Below are positions 8,769 to 17,308 of a DNA stretch of 64,000 bases, one piece after another. Below the pieces are notes generated by a model that had not been told where the DNA came from, did not search any database, and saw only the letters and a list, made by a program, of their open reading frames with translations. This stretch comes from Chryseobacterium antibioticum (GTDB lineage: Bacteria > Bacteroidota > Bacteroidia > Flavobacteriales > Weeksellaceae), in NCBI RefSeq assembly GCF_012927325.1, contig NZ_JABBGI010000003.1, forward strand, positions 1-64,000, written 5' to 3'. Numbering within the stretch: position 1 is the first letter of the stretch; every line of letters starts with the position of its first letter. The position numbers and the translations under genes were made by a program.

Positions 8769-9254
8769 TTATAGATCTGTTGCTATTGAGGAGAAATTCA
8801 TTTTAAGTTTGATCTGTGAGGTAACAGGCTCACCGTTGCAGGAAGCCGGGATCCAGTTCTTTTTGATACGTCTTACTACGTATTTCATATCATCAAAAAA
8901 GTAAGCACTGTTAGAAACTTTCGGACTTCCTTCGATATTCGTTACTTTTCCGGTCTTATCTACGGTAAGGGTAAAGGTAAAATCTCCGTTCAGGACATAA
9001 AAATCTGAATTCAGATAATCATACATAAATTTCTGAAGGGTTTCCTTATAAACAGATACGCCCCCTTCAAATGCTGCAGGCTTAAAATCATTACAATTCT
9101 TCACTGCAATCTGCAGGAGGGGTTCTTTAATGTCTATTTTCAGGAGGTTTTTATTCGTCTCTGTAATCGGATTATCATCTCTGTCTTCAACATCCTGTTG
9201 GGCCAATGTGAAATTCGCCACAAGGAGTGCTACAAATAATGTAAAAGCTTTCAT
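8769..9254 (-). CDS. secreted TonB-C-like protein
   Basis: This 161-residue protein has a signal peptide (LLVANFTLAQQ) and one TonB-C-like domain. AFEGGVSVYKETLQKF stands in for the FPGG helix, followed by FTFTLTVDKTGKVTNI and KNWIPASCNGEPVTS. It resembles its neighbour at 8349 over the whole mature region, with the same order of motifs and a shared YFFDDMKY/MFVDDVKY segment, which suggests tandem duplication. It is first in the array. The function is unknown. Confidence 0.76.
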   Translation of the reverse strand: MKAFTLFVALLVANFTLAQQDVEDRDDNPITETNKNLLKIDIKEPLLQIAVKNCNDFKPAAFEGGVSVYKETLQKFMYDYLNSDFYVLNGDFTFTLTVDKTGKVTNIEGSPKVSNSAYFFDDMKYVVRRIKKNWIPASCNGEPVTSQIKLKMNFSSIATDL

Positions 9255-9319
9255 AGAACCTTATTCATTGGTTATTTAAATTACTTTAACAAAGTTAATT
9301 ATTTAAATGTTTTATCAAA

Positions 9320-9349
9320 AAGAAAAACTTCAGGCTTTCACCTGAAGTT
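9320..9349 (-). terminator. terminator after the MFS gene
   Basis: A perfect 9-bp stem AACTTCAGG / CCTGAAGTT with a 6-base loop is followed on the minus strand by a T-rich run. It lies 23 bases past the stop of the carrier gene at 9372 and should end the poxB-MFS unit. Confidence 0.8.
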
Positions 9350-9371
9350 GTATGAATTATTGAAATTGATC

Positions 9372-10616
9372 TTACGTATTTAGAGCCTGAGTCTGTGCTT
9401 TGCTTCCGGTTTCTTTTAATAATAATGAAATCAAAACAGCAAATACAATTCCTCCTATCCAAAATAATATGGAATGCTGAAAATGTATCTCTCCGGAAGA
9501 AATATCCAGGCTTTTCCCAAACCATCCGCTGAACAGCGGGCTCACCAATGTAGTGACTCCAAAGGTGATAAAATTAATAGCCCCTGTTGCACTTCCTTTT
9601 ACATAATCCGGATTGGCTTCTTTAATGATCGAATATGGGATCATGGCAGCTCCTGAACCTAGCCCGAAAATAAACATGCTGATCTTAGCAGGATAAAGCT
9701 CAGGAAGATATACCAATTGCAGAAAGCTCAGGATCATTAAAACTGCACCGCCAACCAATACAGGTTTCCTTCTTCCGATCTTATCGGTAAGAAAGCCCAA
9801 AAGCGGACATCCGAAAACCCAGCCAAACGCGACCATTGCACTCGTGATGGCTGCATCGTGAAATACAAATCCCTTATCTTTTTGAAAAAAAGCGACTCCC
9901 CACGTCATGGTAAAGATCGTGGTAGGCGCAAACAGCAGCCCGGAAATAAGGCCACACAACCAGGATTGAGGATTTGTAAAAACGATTTTATAGGGTTCTA
10001 AATAACCAACTTTTTTAACAGCATCGCCGGACTCTGCTTCTGCCTGTTTTTCTCCAGGAGTTACAAAGAACAGGCAAAATGCTGTAATCACCGTGATAAC
10101 CCCTGACCAAAGCCAGAAGGTATTGATGTTCATCCCTTCTTCTACCCATGGTCCTACCACAAATTGTCCGGCAGTTCCCCCCAGCATTCCGATACATTGC
10201 GTAAATCCTACGGCTGTAGCCAGAGATTTAGAGGAAAATCCTTTACTCGCCAGATACACGCAGCCCGGAAATGCAAAAGCACAGCCCGCTCCCTGAAGCA
10301 GCCTTCCTGCCACACCGCCGGAATAGGCAGATGCGAGAAACAGTAAACAGCCGATACCAAGAATTAAAGCTCCGGCAAAAAGTGATTTTTTTCCACCGAA
10401 TTTATCCAAAGCTATTCCGGCAATCAAACTGCATGTGGAATAAGTATAATAATAGGTTCCGATGAGGCTGACCAGCTTCAGTTCCGTTGTACTGAAATGA
10501 TTAACAAATTCCGGGATCATTACCGCCGGTGCTGAACGGACTACATAATCCAGAAAATAGAACACCAGCCCGAATAACCACGCAATGACATACCATCTTT
10601 TTAAGGAAGCATTCAT
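9372..10616 (-). CDS. MFS transporter
   Basis: This 414-residue carrier has twelve predicted transmembrane helices in two halves of six, as expected for the major facilitator superfamily. Two intracellular-loop signatures are visible: GIALDKFGGKKSL after helix 2 and GFLTDKIGRRKPVL after helix 8. The opening RWYVIAWLFGLVFYFLDYVVRS resembles anion/organic-acid carriers. It begins 1 base after the TPP-enzyme gene, so the two are one transcript and the substrate may be a substrate or product of that enzyme, for example a short organic acid. That link is inference. Confidence 0.88.
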   Translation of the reverse strand: MNASLKRWYVIAWLFGLVFYFLDYVVRSAPAVMIPEFVNHFSTTELKLVSLIGTYYYTYSTCSLIAGIALDKFGGKKSLFAGALILGIGCLLFLASAYSGGVAGRLLQGAGCAFAFPGCVYLASKGFSSKSLATAVGFTQCIGMLGGTAGQFVVGPWVEEGMNINTFWLWSGVITVITAFCLFFVTPGEKQAEAESGDAVKKVGYLEPYKIVFTNPQSWLCGLISGLLFAPTTIFTMTWGVAFFQKDKGFVFHDAAITSAMVAFGWVFGCPLLGFLTDKIGRRKPVLVGGAVLMILSFLQLVYLPELYPAKISMFIFGLGSGAAMIPYSIIKEANPDYVKGSATGAINFITFGVTTLVSPLFSGWFGKSLDISSGEIHFQHSILFWIGGIVFAVLISLLLKETGSKAQTQALNT

Positions 10617-10617
10617 C

Positions 10618-12351
10618 TTACAGCAGCCCTTTAATGTGTTTATAATTGGTTTTTACGGTGTCCAGAACTTCTTCCATCTTACCACCAAGCATCAGCTGGG
10701 CCATAGATTTGGTCATTCCCAGAACCTGGTCGAAGTCTACTTTCGGAGGAAGAGCCAATGCATTTGGATTGGTAAATATATTGAGAAGATAAGGCCCGTC
10801 ATAAGCCAGACATTCTTTGATAGCATTTTCCACTTCTTCGGGTTTGTGAACATTTTTCCCCGGGTATCCCATAGCCTGTGCTACCATTGCGAAGTCAGGA
10901 TTGATCATATCGGTTTCATTATCCGGCATTCCGCCTACTTCCATTTCCAGTTTTACCATTCCAAGGGTTCTGTTATTGAAAACGATCAATTTTACCGGAA
11001 GCTTATACTGAAAGATCGTTGCCATATCTCCGAGAAGCATCGAAAGGCCTCCATCTCCGCACATAGCAATCACTTCTCTGCCCGGATGAGCCAGTGCTGC
11101 TCCGATAGCCATCGGCATCGCATTGGCCATTGACCCGTGATTGAAAGAGCCCAGCATTTTTCTTTCACCGGTTCCTGTAATAAATCTGGCGCCCCAAACA
11201 CAACACATTCCCGTATCTACCGTAAAAATAGCGTCTTTTTTGGCCAGCTGATCCAAGGTATGCGCTACATATTCTGGTTGAATAGCATCTTCCTTTCCAA
11301 AATCTTTCACATATTCGAGCTGGTTTTCTTTCACTTTTTCATAAAATGCCAGCTGCTCGTTAAGGAAATGAATATCTGTTTTTTCTTCAAGTAAAGGCAG
11401 TAACGCTTTAATTGTTTCTTTAACATCTCCCGCCAATCCCATTTCCAATTTCGCTCTTCTTCCCAATCTTTCAGGGCTTTCATCGATCTGGACAATTTTA
11501 TTTTTTACAGGCATGAATTTTTGATACGGAAAATCGGTTCCCAGAAGGATCACAAGATCAGCTTCGTGCATGGCGTGGTAAGCGGACGGGAGTCCCAACA
11601 GTCCTGTAAGCCCCACCTCATTGGGATTATTAGGCTGAATAGCCATTTTTCCACGGAAAGAATAACCGACAGGTGCTTTTAAAAATTTTGACAGCTCTAC
11701 CACTTCAGCATTTGCTTCTCCCGCTCCGATTCCGCAATAAAGGGCTACTTTTTTACTTGCATTGATCAGATTCGCAAGACTTTTCAATTCTTCATCAGAA
11801 GGTCTGATCACTGGATTGGTCCTGAATATTTGGGCAGAAGTAGATCCTTCTTCGGCATCTAGCTCCGACACATCCCCCGGAAGTCCGATCACGGCAACTC
11901 CTTTTTTGGAAATGGCATGCTGAATGGCTGTCTGTAATGTTCTCTGTACCTGTTCTGGCCTTGTAATCATCTGATTATAATGGCTGCAGTCATCAAACAG
12001 TTTTATGGTATTAGTTTCCTGGAAATAGTCCATTCCCATTTCGTCACTTGGAATGGTAGAGGCAATGACAAGCATTGGAACATGAGATTTGTGCGCTTCA
12101 TAGACTCCGTTGATCAGATGAACATGCCCCGGACCACAGCTTCCTGCACATACTGCAAAACCGTCAAGTTCCGCTTCTGCTGCTGCTGCATACGCACCAA
12201 CTTCTTCATGTCTTACATGGATCCATTCGATGCTGCTTTTTTTCACGGCAATATTAAGGTGATTAAGACTATCGCCGGTTACTGCATAAATTCTTTTCAC
12301 ATTGGCATTTTCGAGCATTTCAACAATCTGCTCTGCTATGTTTTTAGCCAT
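10618..12351 (-). CDS. poxB: PoxB-like thiamine-diphosphate enzyme (pyruvate dehydrogenase/oxidase type)
   Basis: The family decarboxylates pyruvate (or a related 2-oxo acid) to acetate at the membrane and passes electrons to quinone or oxygen. The 577-residue length and the order of domains fit. The N-terminal Pyr domain has the catalytic Glu (HVRHEEVGAYAAAAEAE, about 49-50), followed by a central FAD-like domain and a C-terminal PP domain with GDGGLSMLLGDMAT and FNNRTLGM for the Mg-diphosphate. The end of the protein lacks a clear amphipathic PoxB membrane helix, so quinone coupling is uncertain. It is the first gene of a two-gene unit with the MFS carrier. Confidence 0.82.
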   Translation of the reverse strand: MAKNIAEQIVEMLENANVKRIYAVTGDSLNHLNIAVKKSSIEWIHVRHEEVGAYAAAAEAELDGFAVCAGSCGPGHVHLINGVYEAHKSHVPMLVIASTIPSDEMGMDYFQETNTIKLFDDCSHYNQMITRPEQVQRTLQTAIQHAISKKGVAVIGLPGDVSELDAEEGSTSAQIFRTNPVIRPSDEELKSLANLINASKKVALYCGIGAGEANAEVVELSKFLKAPVGYSFRGKMAIQPNNPNEVGLTGLLGLPSAYHAMHEADLVILLGTDFPYQKFMPVKNKIVQIDESPERLGRRAKLEMGLAGDVKETIKALLPLLEEKTDIHFLNEQLAFYEKVKENQLEYVKDFGKEDAIQPEYVAHTLDQLAKKDAIFTVDTGMCCVWGARFITGTGERKMLGSFNHGSMANAMPMAIGAALAHPGREVIAMCGDGGLSMLLGDMATIFQYKLPVKLIVFNNRTLGMVKLEMEVGGMPDNETDMINPDFAMVAQAMGYPGKNVHKPEEVENAIKECLAYDGPYLLNIFTNPNALALPPKVDFDQVLGMTKSMAQLMLGGKMEEVLDTVKTNYKHIKGLL

Positions 12352-12446
12352 ACTATTATTTTTTGGTGTTTATTTTTGTTATAGAATACTGAAGAGAAAG
12401 TGGTTTGAAAGGGATTTTTTAGTATTAAAAAAATTCTTACCTCTCT

Positions 12447-12454
12447 CAAATTTA
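12447..12454 (-). promoter_or_regulatory. -7 box TAAATTTG for the poxB-like gene
   Basis: A perfect TAnnTTTG box on the minus strand lies about 95 bases before the poxB-like start codon. A clear -33 TTG at the usual spacing was not found, so the call is moderate. Confidence 0.5.
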
Positions 12455-12633
12455 GCTAATAAATTATAATTATTATGCCAACAGACTATTAAAATTTCAA
12501 CATATTGACCTGATAATAATCCAAAAAAGACAGTTTTAAACTAATACGTTTTTTTAAAATAAAACTCACCTTCATCTTCTTAAAAACTTAACTGTCAATG
12601 GTTAGAATCCAATATATCCTATCTTCTTTCAAA

Positions 12634-12663
12634 CAAAAAACTCCGCAAATTACTGCGGAGTTT
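12634..12663 (-). terminator. lysA terminator
   Basis: On the minus strand a 9-bp stem AAACTCCGC / GCGGAGTTT with an 8-base loop runs into TTTTTTG. It starts 20 bases past the lysA stop codon. Confidence 0.88.
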
Positions 12664-12682
12664 ATATAGCTTCTATCTGATT

Positions 12683-13882
12683 TTAGATTACTTCTATCTG
12701 ATTTCTTAAGAGATCCTCAAATTCGTCTCTTTTACGGATCAGGTGTGCCTTTCCGTCTAAGAATAACACTTCAGCAGGTTTCAATCTTGAATTGAAGTTG
12801 GAACTCATTTCAAAACCGTACGCTCCTGCATTATGGAAAGCCAGAATATCGCCTTCTCTTACTTCATTCAGCTTTCTGTCCCATGCAAAAGTATCGGTTT
12901 CGCAGATGTTTCCTACTACGGTATAGATCCTTTCCGCTCCTTTTGGATTTGAAAGGTTTTCGATCTTGTGATAAGAGTCATAGAACATCGGACGGATCAG
13001 GTGGTTAAATCCAGAGTTTACCCCTACAAAAACAGTAGCTGTGGTCTGCTTGATCACATTGGCTTTCACCAAAAGGTAACCGCTCTTTCCTACGAGGAAT
13101 TTTCCAGGCTCAAACCATAATTCGAACTTTTTTCCTGTAGATTTTGTGAACTGAGACAATACGTTTTCTACTTTTTTCCCTAACGTTTTTACATCTGTTT
13201 CTTCTTCACTGTCCTGGTAAGGAATTTTGAAACCGCTTCCCATATCCAGATATTTAAGATTCGGGAAATGCTCAGCAAGTTCCAGCATGATATCCAGTGC
13301 CTGAAGGAAAACGTCAGGATCTTTGATCTCACTTCCTGTGTGCATGTGAAGACCTTCTACATTAAGGTTGGTACTTTTCATCACTCTTTCGATATGACGA
13401 ACCTGGTGAATGGAGATCCCGAATTTACTGTCGATATGTCCTGTTGAAATTTTATAATTTCCACCGGCAAAAATATGCGGGTTAATTCTTACAAGGATAG
13501 GATATGTACTTCCGTATTTATTCCCGAATTGTTCAAGAATAGAAATGTTATCTATGTTAATATGAACTCCAAAAGTCATTGCTTCTTCTATTTCAGCCAA
13601 GTCAACACAATTGGGAGTAAACAATATTTTTTCTTTCGGAAATCCTACCTTTAGTCCAAGTTTAACTTCGTTAATAGATACACAATCCAAAGAAGCACCC
13701 AGGTTCTTGACATACTTCAAAATGTTGATGTTCGTCAACGCCTTTGCCGCATAGAAAAACTTTGTGTGTTTTAAAAAAGAAGATGTAAGTTTCTCATATT
13801 GCACTTTGATGGATTCAGCATCATAAACATACACCGGGGTGCCAAACTCAGTGGCAATCTTTAATAATTCTTTTGAATTCAT
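12683..13882 (-). CDS. lysA: diaminopimelate decarboxylase LysA
   Basis: LysA decarboxylates meso-diaminopimelate to L-lysine, the last step of lysine synthesis. The 399-residue protein shows the fold-type III PLP enzyme pattern: the Schiff-base lysine K47 in FYAAKAL, a phosphate/ring segment HMHTGSEI, and the C-terminal catalytic CETDTFAWDR with GAYGFEMSSNFNSR. The length is normal for the family. The start has a 167-nt leader that contains a Lys-rich peptide ORF and an intrinsic terminator just ahead of the ATG, so transcription may be attenuated by lysine supply. It ends in its own terminator and appears monocistronic. Confidence 0.97.
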   Translation of the reverse strand: MNSKELLKIATEFGTPVYVYDAESIKVQYEKLTSSFLKHTKFFYAAKALTNINILKYVKNLGASLDCVSINEVKLGLKVGFPKEKILFTPNCVDLAEIEEAMTFGVHINIDNISILEQFGNKYGSTYPILVRINPHIFAGGNYKISTGHIDSKFGISIHQVRHIERVMKSTNLNVEGLHMHTGSEIKDPDVFLQALDIMLELAEHFPNLKYLDMGSGFKIPYQDSEEETDVKTLGKKVENVLSQFTKSTGKKFELWFEPGKFLVGKSGYLLVKANVIKQTTATVFVGVNSGFNHLIRPMFYDSYHKIENLSNPKGAERIYTVVGNICETDTFAWDRKLNEVREGDILAFHNAGAYGFEMSSNFNSRLKPAEVLFLDGKAHLIRKRDEFEDLLRNQIEVI

Positions 13883-13898
13883 AATTTCATTTTAACAT

Positions 13899-13932
13899 AA
13901 AAAAAGGCAGATTCTTAGATAAAGAGCCTGCC
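13899..13932 (-). terminator. terminator-like hairpin in the lysA leader (possible attenuator)
   Basis: Minus-strand RNA would form GGCAG...CTGCC with an inner TCTT/AAGA-type extension, followed directly by seven U. It ends 16 bases before the lysA ATG and after the leader peptide stop. A terminator between promoter and gene is the hallmark of attenuation. Confidence 0.65.
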
Positions 13933-13963
13933 ACATTAATTATTTTTATGCAAGACAAGTCTT

Positions 13964-14035
13964 TTAAATATTCCAAACCTTAGAGAACTTTATAGTTCCC
14001 TTTTTTCCAGTTTTAATATGTTTAAAATTTTGCAT
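13964..14035 (-). CDS. putative lysA leader peptide, 23 residues, Lys-rich
   Basis: An ATG 20 bases downstream of a perfect -7 box (14055-14062) opens a 23-codon frame. It begins MQNFKHIKTGKKG and ends in FSKVWNI. Six codons are Lys, including one adjacent pair. An internal hairpin (GGGAAC / GUUCUC) lies over the second half, and the terminator-like hairpin at 13899-13932 follows. The arrangement (promoter, Lys-rich ORF, terminator, lysA) fits ribosome-stalling attenuation. A-rich genomes are Lys-rich by default, so the ORF itself is only moderately supported. Confidence 0.5.
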   Translation of the reverse strand: MQNFKHIKTGKKGTIKFSKVWNI

Positions 14036-14054
14036 TGCTCTATTTTATTTTTTA

Positions 14055-14062
14055 CAAAAATA
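14055..14062 (-). promoter_or_regulatory. -7 box TATTTTTG for the lysA leader
   Basis: A perfect Bacteroidetes -7 box on the minus strand places the transcript start near 14049 and gives a leader of about 167 nt before lysA. No TTG was found at -33. Confidence 0.55.
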
Positions 14063-14142
14063 CTATTTATTTTTTATTTTAGGAAAATTGATTTAAAAGC
14101 ATCTTATTTTTGATAAAAACTTCTAAAGTCTAAATTTCTCTG

Positions 14143-15366
14143 TTATTTTGGCAATGGTAAGGTCTCAAAATCGCCACGAAGCAATGCCAGCTGCAGATCA
14201 TTGTGTAAATCTGTTGAAGGTAAAGGAAGATCAATCTTCAGTTTTGAGATCTTGCTCATGGTCTGAATCTGGGTAAACAGGTCATAAAAACCATACGACA
14301 TTATTTTTCCGTTTTCAATGATCAGGAACATTTTTTCGCCCAATTTTCGGCCTTGACCGAGCCAGAGTTCATTTCTTTTTCTGAAATCTATTTTTTTAAT
14401 AAACGCATTAATATCATTAAATTCTTCCTGAAGGCCAATGAACTGAACGGCTTTTGTTCCTTGGGTAAATGCTTTGAATTTGAGGAGGGGTTTTTCTGTT
14501 TTGTTCAGTTTATTCTTTTCAACAATGTATTTATTATTTCTAAAATAAAGCCCAAACGGAAATACTTCCTTTTTCTTGATGTTTTTGGAATTCAGGACCA
14601 GCTTTGCAATAATATCTGTTCCTGTAAGTTCATAATTGATCTGCTCTACATCTTTCTGGATCTGTTCCCACTTTTTGGACTTGGAATTAAAGATTTTCTT
14701 TGAAAACTTATTAATATCCTGAACGTAATCGGATAAAATAATTTTTCCGGCCTCATTCTGGAAATAGACAAATCCTTTTTCATTGGGCAGATCCTGAGTC
14801 AGGATCTTGATCTTATTGATGTATGTTTTCGAATTGGTTTCGTCGTGCTGTTTCTGGATGATCTCATTCTCTGTATCTTTTGAGATCAAAAGTTTGAACA
14901 GTTCCAACGTTGCCCTTGCATCCCCTTCAGCTCTGTGATGATTTGTCAATGGAATTCCCAAAGATTTCACCAGTTTTCCCAATGAGTAACTTACCTCATC
15001 CGGAATCATTTTTTTTGCTAAAGGAATGGTATCTAAAGTATTGGTCTGAAAATCATACCCAAGCCTTTTAAAAGACTGGCGGAGCATTCTGTAGTCAAAA
15101 TCAATATTATGCCCCACAAGTGTGGTATTCTGAGTAATTTCAATGACTCTTTTTGCTATTTCATGAAATTTTGGGGCGGTTTTAACCATTTTGGGCGTTA
15201 TACTTGTCAGTTTCTGCACAAAAGGGGTAATATCGCTTTCAGGATTAACGAGAGAGATGAACTGGTCAGTAATTTTCTGACCATCATACCTGTAGATGGC
15301 TATATCTATAATGCATTCGTCTCTATAACCTGCACCATTACTTTCTATATCTATAATCGAATACAT
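14143..15366 (-). CDS. DnaQ-like 3'-5' exonuclease with degenerate GIY-YIG-like region
   Basis: The N-terminal 175 residues are a DEDDh exonuclease: DIESNG (D6, E8), the middle HNIDFDYRML and the final HHRAEGDA with its His and Asp. This part resembles the epsilon proofreading subunit of DNA polymerase III. Residues about 190-280 look like a worn UvrC-type GIY-YIG domain (LPNEKGFVYFQNEAGKIIL) without the second conserved Tyr, so nuclease activity there is doubtful. The remaining C-terminal part is unassigned. Flavobacterial proteins of this layout are annotated as exonuclease-domain proteins; whether this one serves replication or repair cannot be told. Confidence 0.85.
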   Translation of the reverse strand: MYSIIDIESNGAGYRDECIIDIAIYRYDGQKITDQFISLVNPESDITPFVQKLTSITPKMVKTAPKFHEIAKRVIEITQNTTLVGHNIDFDYRMLRQSFKRLGYDFQTNTLDTIPLAKKMIPDEVSYSLGKLVKSLGIPLTNHHRAEGDARATLELFKLLISKDTENEIIQKQHDETNSKTYINKIKILTQDLPNEKGFVYFQNEAGKIILSDYVQDINKFSKKIFNSKSKKWEQIQKDVEQINYELTGTDIIAKLVLNSKNIKKKEVFPFGLYFRNNKYIVEKNKLNKTEKPLLKFKAFTQGTKAVQFIGLQEEFNDINAFIKKIDFRKRNELWLGQGRKLGEKMFLIIENGKIMSYGFYDLFTQIQTMSKISKLKIDLPLPSTDLHNDLQLALLRGDFETLPLPK

Positions 15367-15377
15367 TGAATTTTTAA

Positions 15378-15728
15378 TTATACTGCTAATTTTTTTATAT
15401 TAATATTAATAATCCCGGTCATCATCAATCCAAAGCTTAACGTTATGACGCTTAGTACATAACCCATGCCATATGTCCATAACCGCTGCAATTGTGCCTG
15501 CTGCACATCTTTGATATTGGAACCCAATACAGCAGAAAGTACAAACAGGCTGATAAAGGAAATTATTCCGCCAAATAACTGATACAGCCATTTTTTATTT
15601 ACCAATAAAGGCAGTGCGGCTAAAATAACAAAAAATATATCAAAAAAAGTAAAACGTGTATTGATACTGTCCATAACCAGATTCAAAATAGCCATTCCAA
15701 TACAATAAAAAGCTGATACTCTTTTCAT
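15378..15728 (-). CDS. small integral membrane protein
   Basis: The 116-residue protein is almost entirely hydrophobic, with about four transmembrane helices (IGMAILNLVM, FDIFFVILAALPLLV, IISFISLFVLSAVLG, VLSVITLSFGLMMTGI). It starts 35 bases after the HerA-like gene and ends 11 bases before the exonuclease gene, so it may share their transcript. I do not recognise the family. Confidence 0.65.
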   Translation of the reverse strand: MKRVSAFYCIGMAILNLVMDSINTRFTFFDIFFVILAALPLLVNKKWLYQLFGGIISFISLFVLSAVLGSNIKDVQQAQLQRLWTYGMGYVLSVITLSFGLMMTGIININIKKLAV

Positions 15729-15763
15729 AGCAGATTATTTTTTATAGAATAAATTTTAAAATC

Positions 15764-17290
15764 CTATCTCCTTCTTCCACCCAGTCCGAACATTCCAAGG
15801 ATGGCTTTTGCCCCTTCACGCATCAATGTGCTGGTAAAAGTTCTTCCGGCTTTGCTTTGAAGCACCTGTTCAAACATTCCGGGTTCTTCTTTCACTGGTT
15901 TTGTTTTTTGGGTTGGTGCAGAATTTTGGGCTGCCTGCTCCATTCTGTTCGTTAACATTTCATAAGCCGAATCCTTATCAACGGGCTCTTCGTATTTAGC
16001 GACTAAAGAAGAATTTCCCGTCAGTTCTGAAATTTCCGCATCACTCAGAACATCCATTCTGGACTCAGGAGAGATCAGATAAGTGTGTACAAGTGGTGTA
16101 GGAATCCCTTTTTCATCTAAAGCGGTGATAAATGCTTCTCCAATTCCAAGATTCTGGATCAGGCTGGATGCATTATAAAATTCTGTTGTAGGATAATTTT
16201 CAACAGCTTTAGTAATCTCTTTTTTATCTTTTGCCGTAAAACCTCTCAATGCATGCTGGATCTTCAGTCCTAGTTGTGATAAAACATTCTCAGGTACATC
16301 ACCCGGAATCTGTGTAATAAAATAGATCCCGACCCCTTTGGAGCGGATCAGTTTTACCATTGTTTCAATTTGTGAAAGTAGTGCTTTTGAAGATTCATCA
16401 AAGATCAGGTGAGCTTCGTCTATGAAAAGGACTAATTTAGGTTTTCCGCTGTCTCCTTCTTCAGGGAAAGTCATATAAATTTCCGCAAAAAGCGAAAGCA
16501 TAAATGTGGAAAAAAGTTGCGGTTTGCTTTGTATTTCAGCAACTCTTAAGATATTGACCACTCCTTTTCCATCTCTGGTTTCAAGAAGATCGTGCACATC
16601 GAAACTTAATTCTCCAAAGAAATCAGATGCACCTTGCTGTTCCAGGGCAACAATAGATCTCAGGATCGTACCTAATGAAGCCGGAGCTATGGATCCGTAA
16701 TTGGCGGACAGTTCAGCTTTTCCCTGTGCATTGTCAGTAACATATTGCAGAACTTTCTTTAAATCGTTTAGATCGATTAACGGAAGACCTTTATCGTCAC
16801 AGTATTTAAAGACAATAGACATAATACTCTGTTGGGTATCATTCAGTTCCAGGATCTTGCTTAATAAAACCGGTCCGAATTCTGTCACGGTAGCTCTTAG
16901 TTTCACCCCTTTTCCACCGGAAATACTCATCAGCTCTACCGGAAAAGCCTGCGGATTATAAGGAAGCTGTGTTTTAGCATATCTTTCTTCAATCACAGGA
17001 TTCATCAGGCCAGCTTCTGCTATTCCTGAAAAATCTCCTTTAATATCCAAAACCAAGGAAGGAACTCCTGCATGAGAAAGCTGTTCCGCAAAAACCTGAA
17101 GTGTTTTTGTTTTACCTGTTCCTGTTGCCCCTGCAATAAGACCATGACGGTTGATTGTTTTCAAAGGAATCGTTACGTTGACTTCCGGTACCACTTCCCC
17201 GTTCAGCATTCCTTTTCCCAGTATAATGTGCTCTCCTTTTGGAGTATATCTTGTATTCAGTTCTTCAATAAATTGTGCTTTATCTGCCAT
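15764..17290 (-). CDS. HerA-like ATPase, DUF853 family
   Basis: This 508-residue protein belongs to the HerA/FtsK-related ATPases (E. coli YjgR group). It has Walker A GATGTGK (54-60), an Asp-rich segment SLVLDIKGDFSG, and Walker B LVLFIDEAHLIF followed by a long helix and the sensor FITQIPGDVPENV. The C-terminus ends in Gly/Arg (LGGRRR). I take the ATG at 17290 (MADKAQF) because a near-perfect -7 box (TATATTTA) sits right before the alternative ATG at 17308 and would place the transcript start there. The family's role is unsettled; DNA or RNA translocation is inferred from HerA. Confidence 0.88.
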   Translation of the reverse strand: MADKAQFIEELNTRYTPKGEHIILGKGMLNGEVVPEVNVTIPLKTINRHGLIAGATGTGKTKTLQVFAEQLSHAGVPSLVLDIKGDFSGIAEAGLMNPVIEERYAKTQLPYNPQAFPVELMSISGGKGVKLRATVTEFGPVLLSKILELNDTQQSIMSIVFKYCDDKGLPLIDLNDLKKVLQYVTDNAQGKAELSANYGSIAPASLGTILRSIVALEQQGASDFFGELSFDVHDLLETRDGKGVVNILRVAEIQSKPQLFSTFMLSLFAEIYMTFPEEGDSGKPKLVLFIDEAHLIFDESSKALLSQIETMVKLIRSKGVGIYFITQIPGDVPENVLSQLGLKIQHALRGFTAKDKKEITKAVENYPTTEFYNASSLIQNLGIGEAFITALDEKGIPTPLVHTYLISPESRMDVLSDAEISELTGNSSLVAKYEEPVDKDSAYEMLTNRMEQAAQNSAPTQKTKPVKEEPGMFEQVLQSKAGRTFTSTLMREGAKAILGMFGLGGRRR

Positions 17291-17308
17291 TTGATCTTTT
17301 TTTAACAT

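Larger units (their letters stand above)
12352..12682. other. intergenic region between the poxB-like gene and lysA
   Basis: These 331 bases are very AT-rich. They hold the -7 box for the poxB-like gene (12447) and the lysA terminator (12634-12663). I see no further gene or repeat. Confidence 0.7.
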
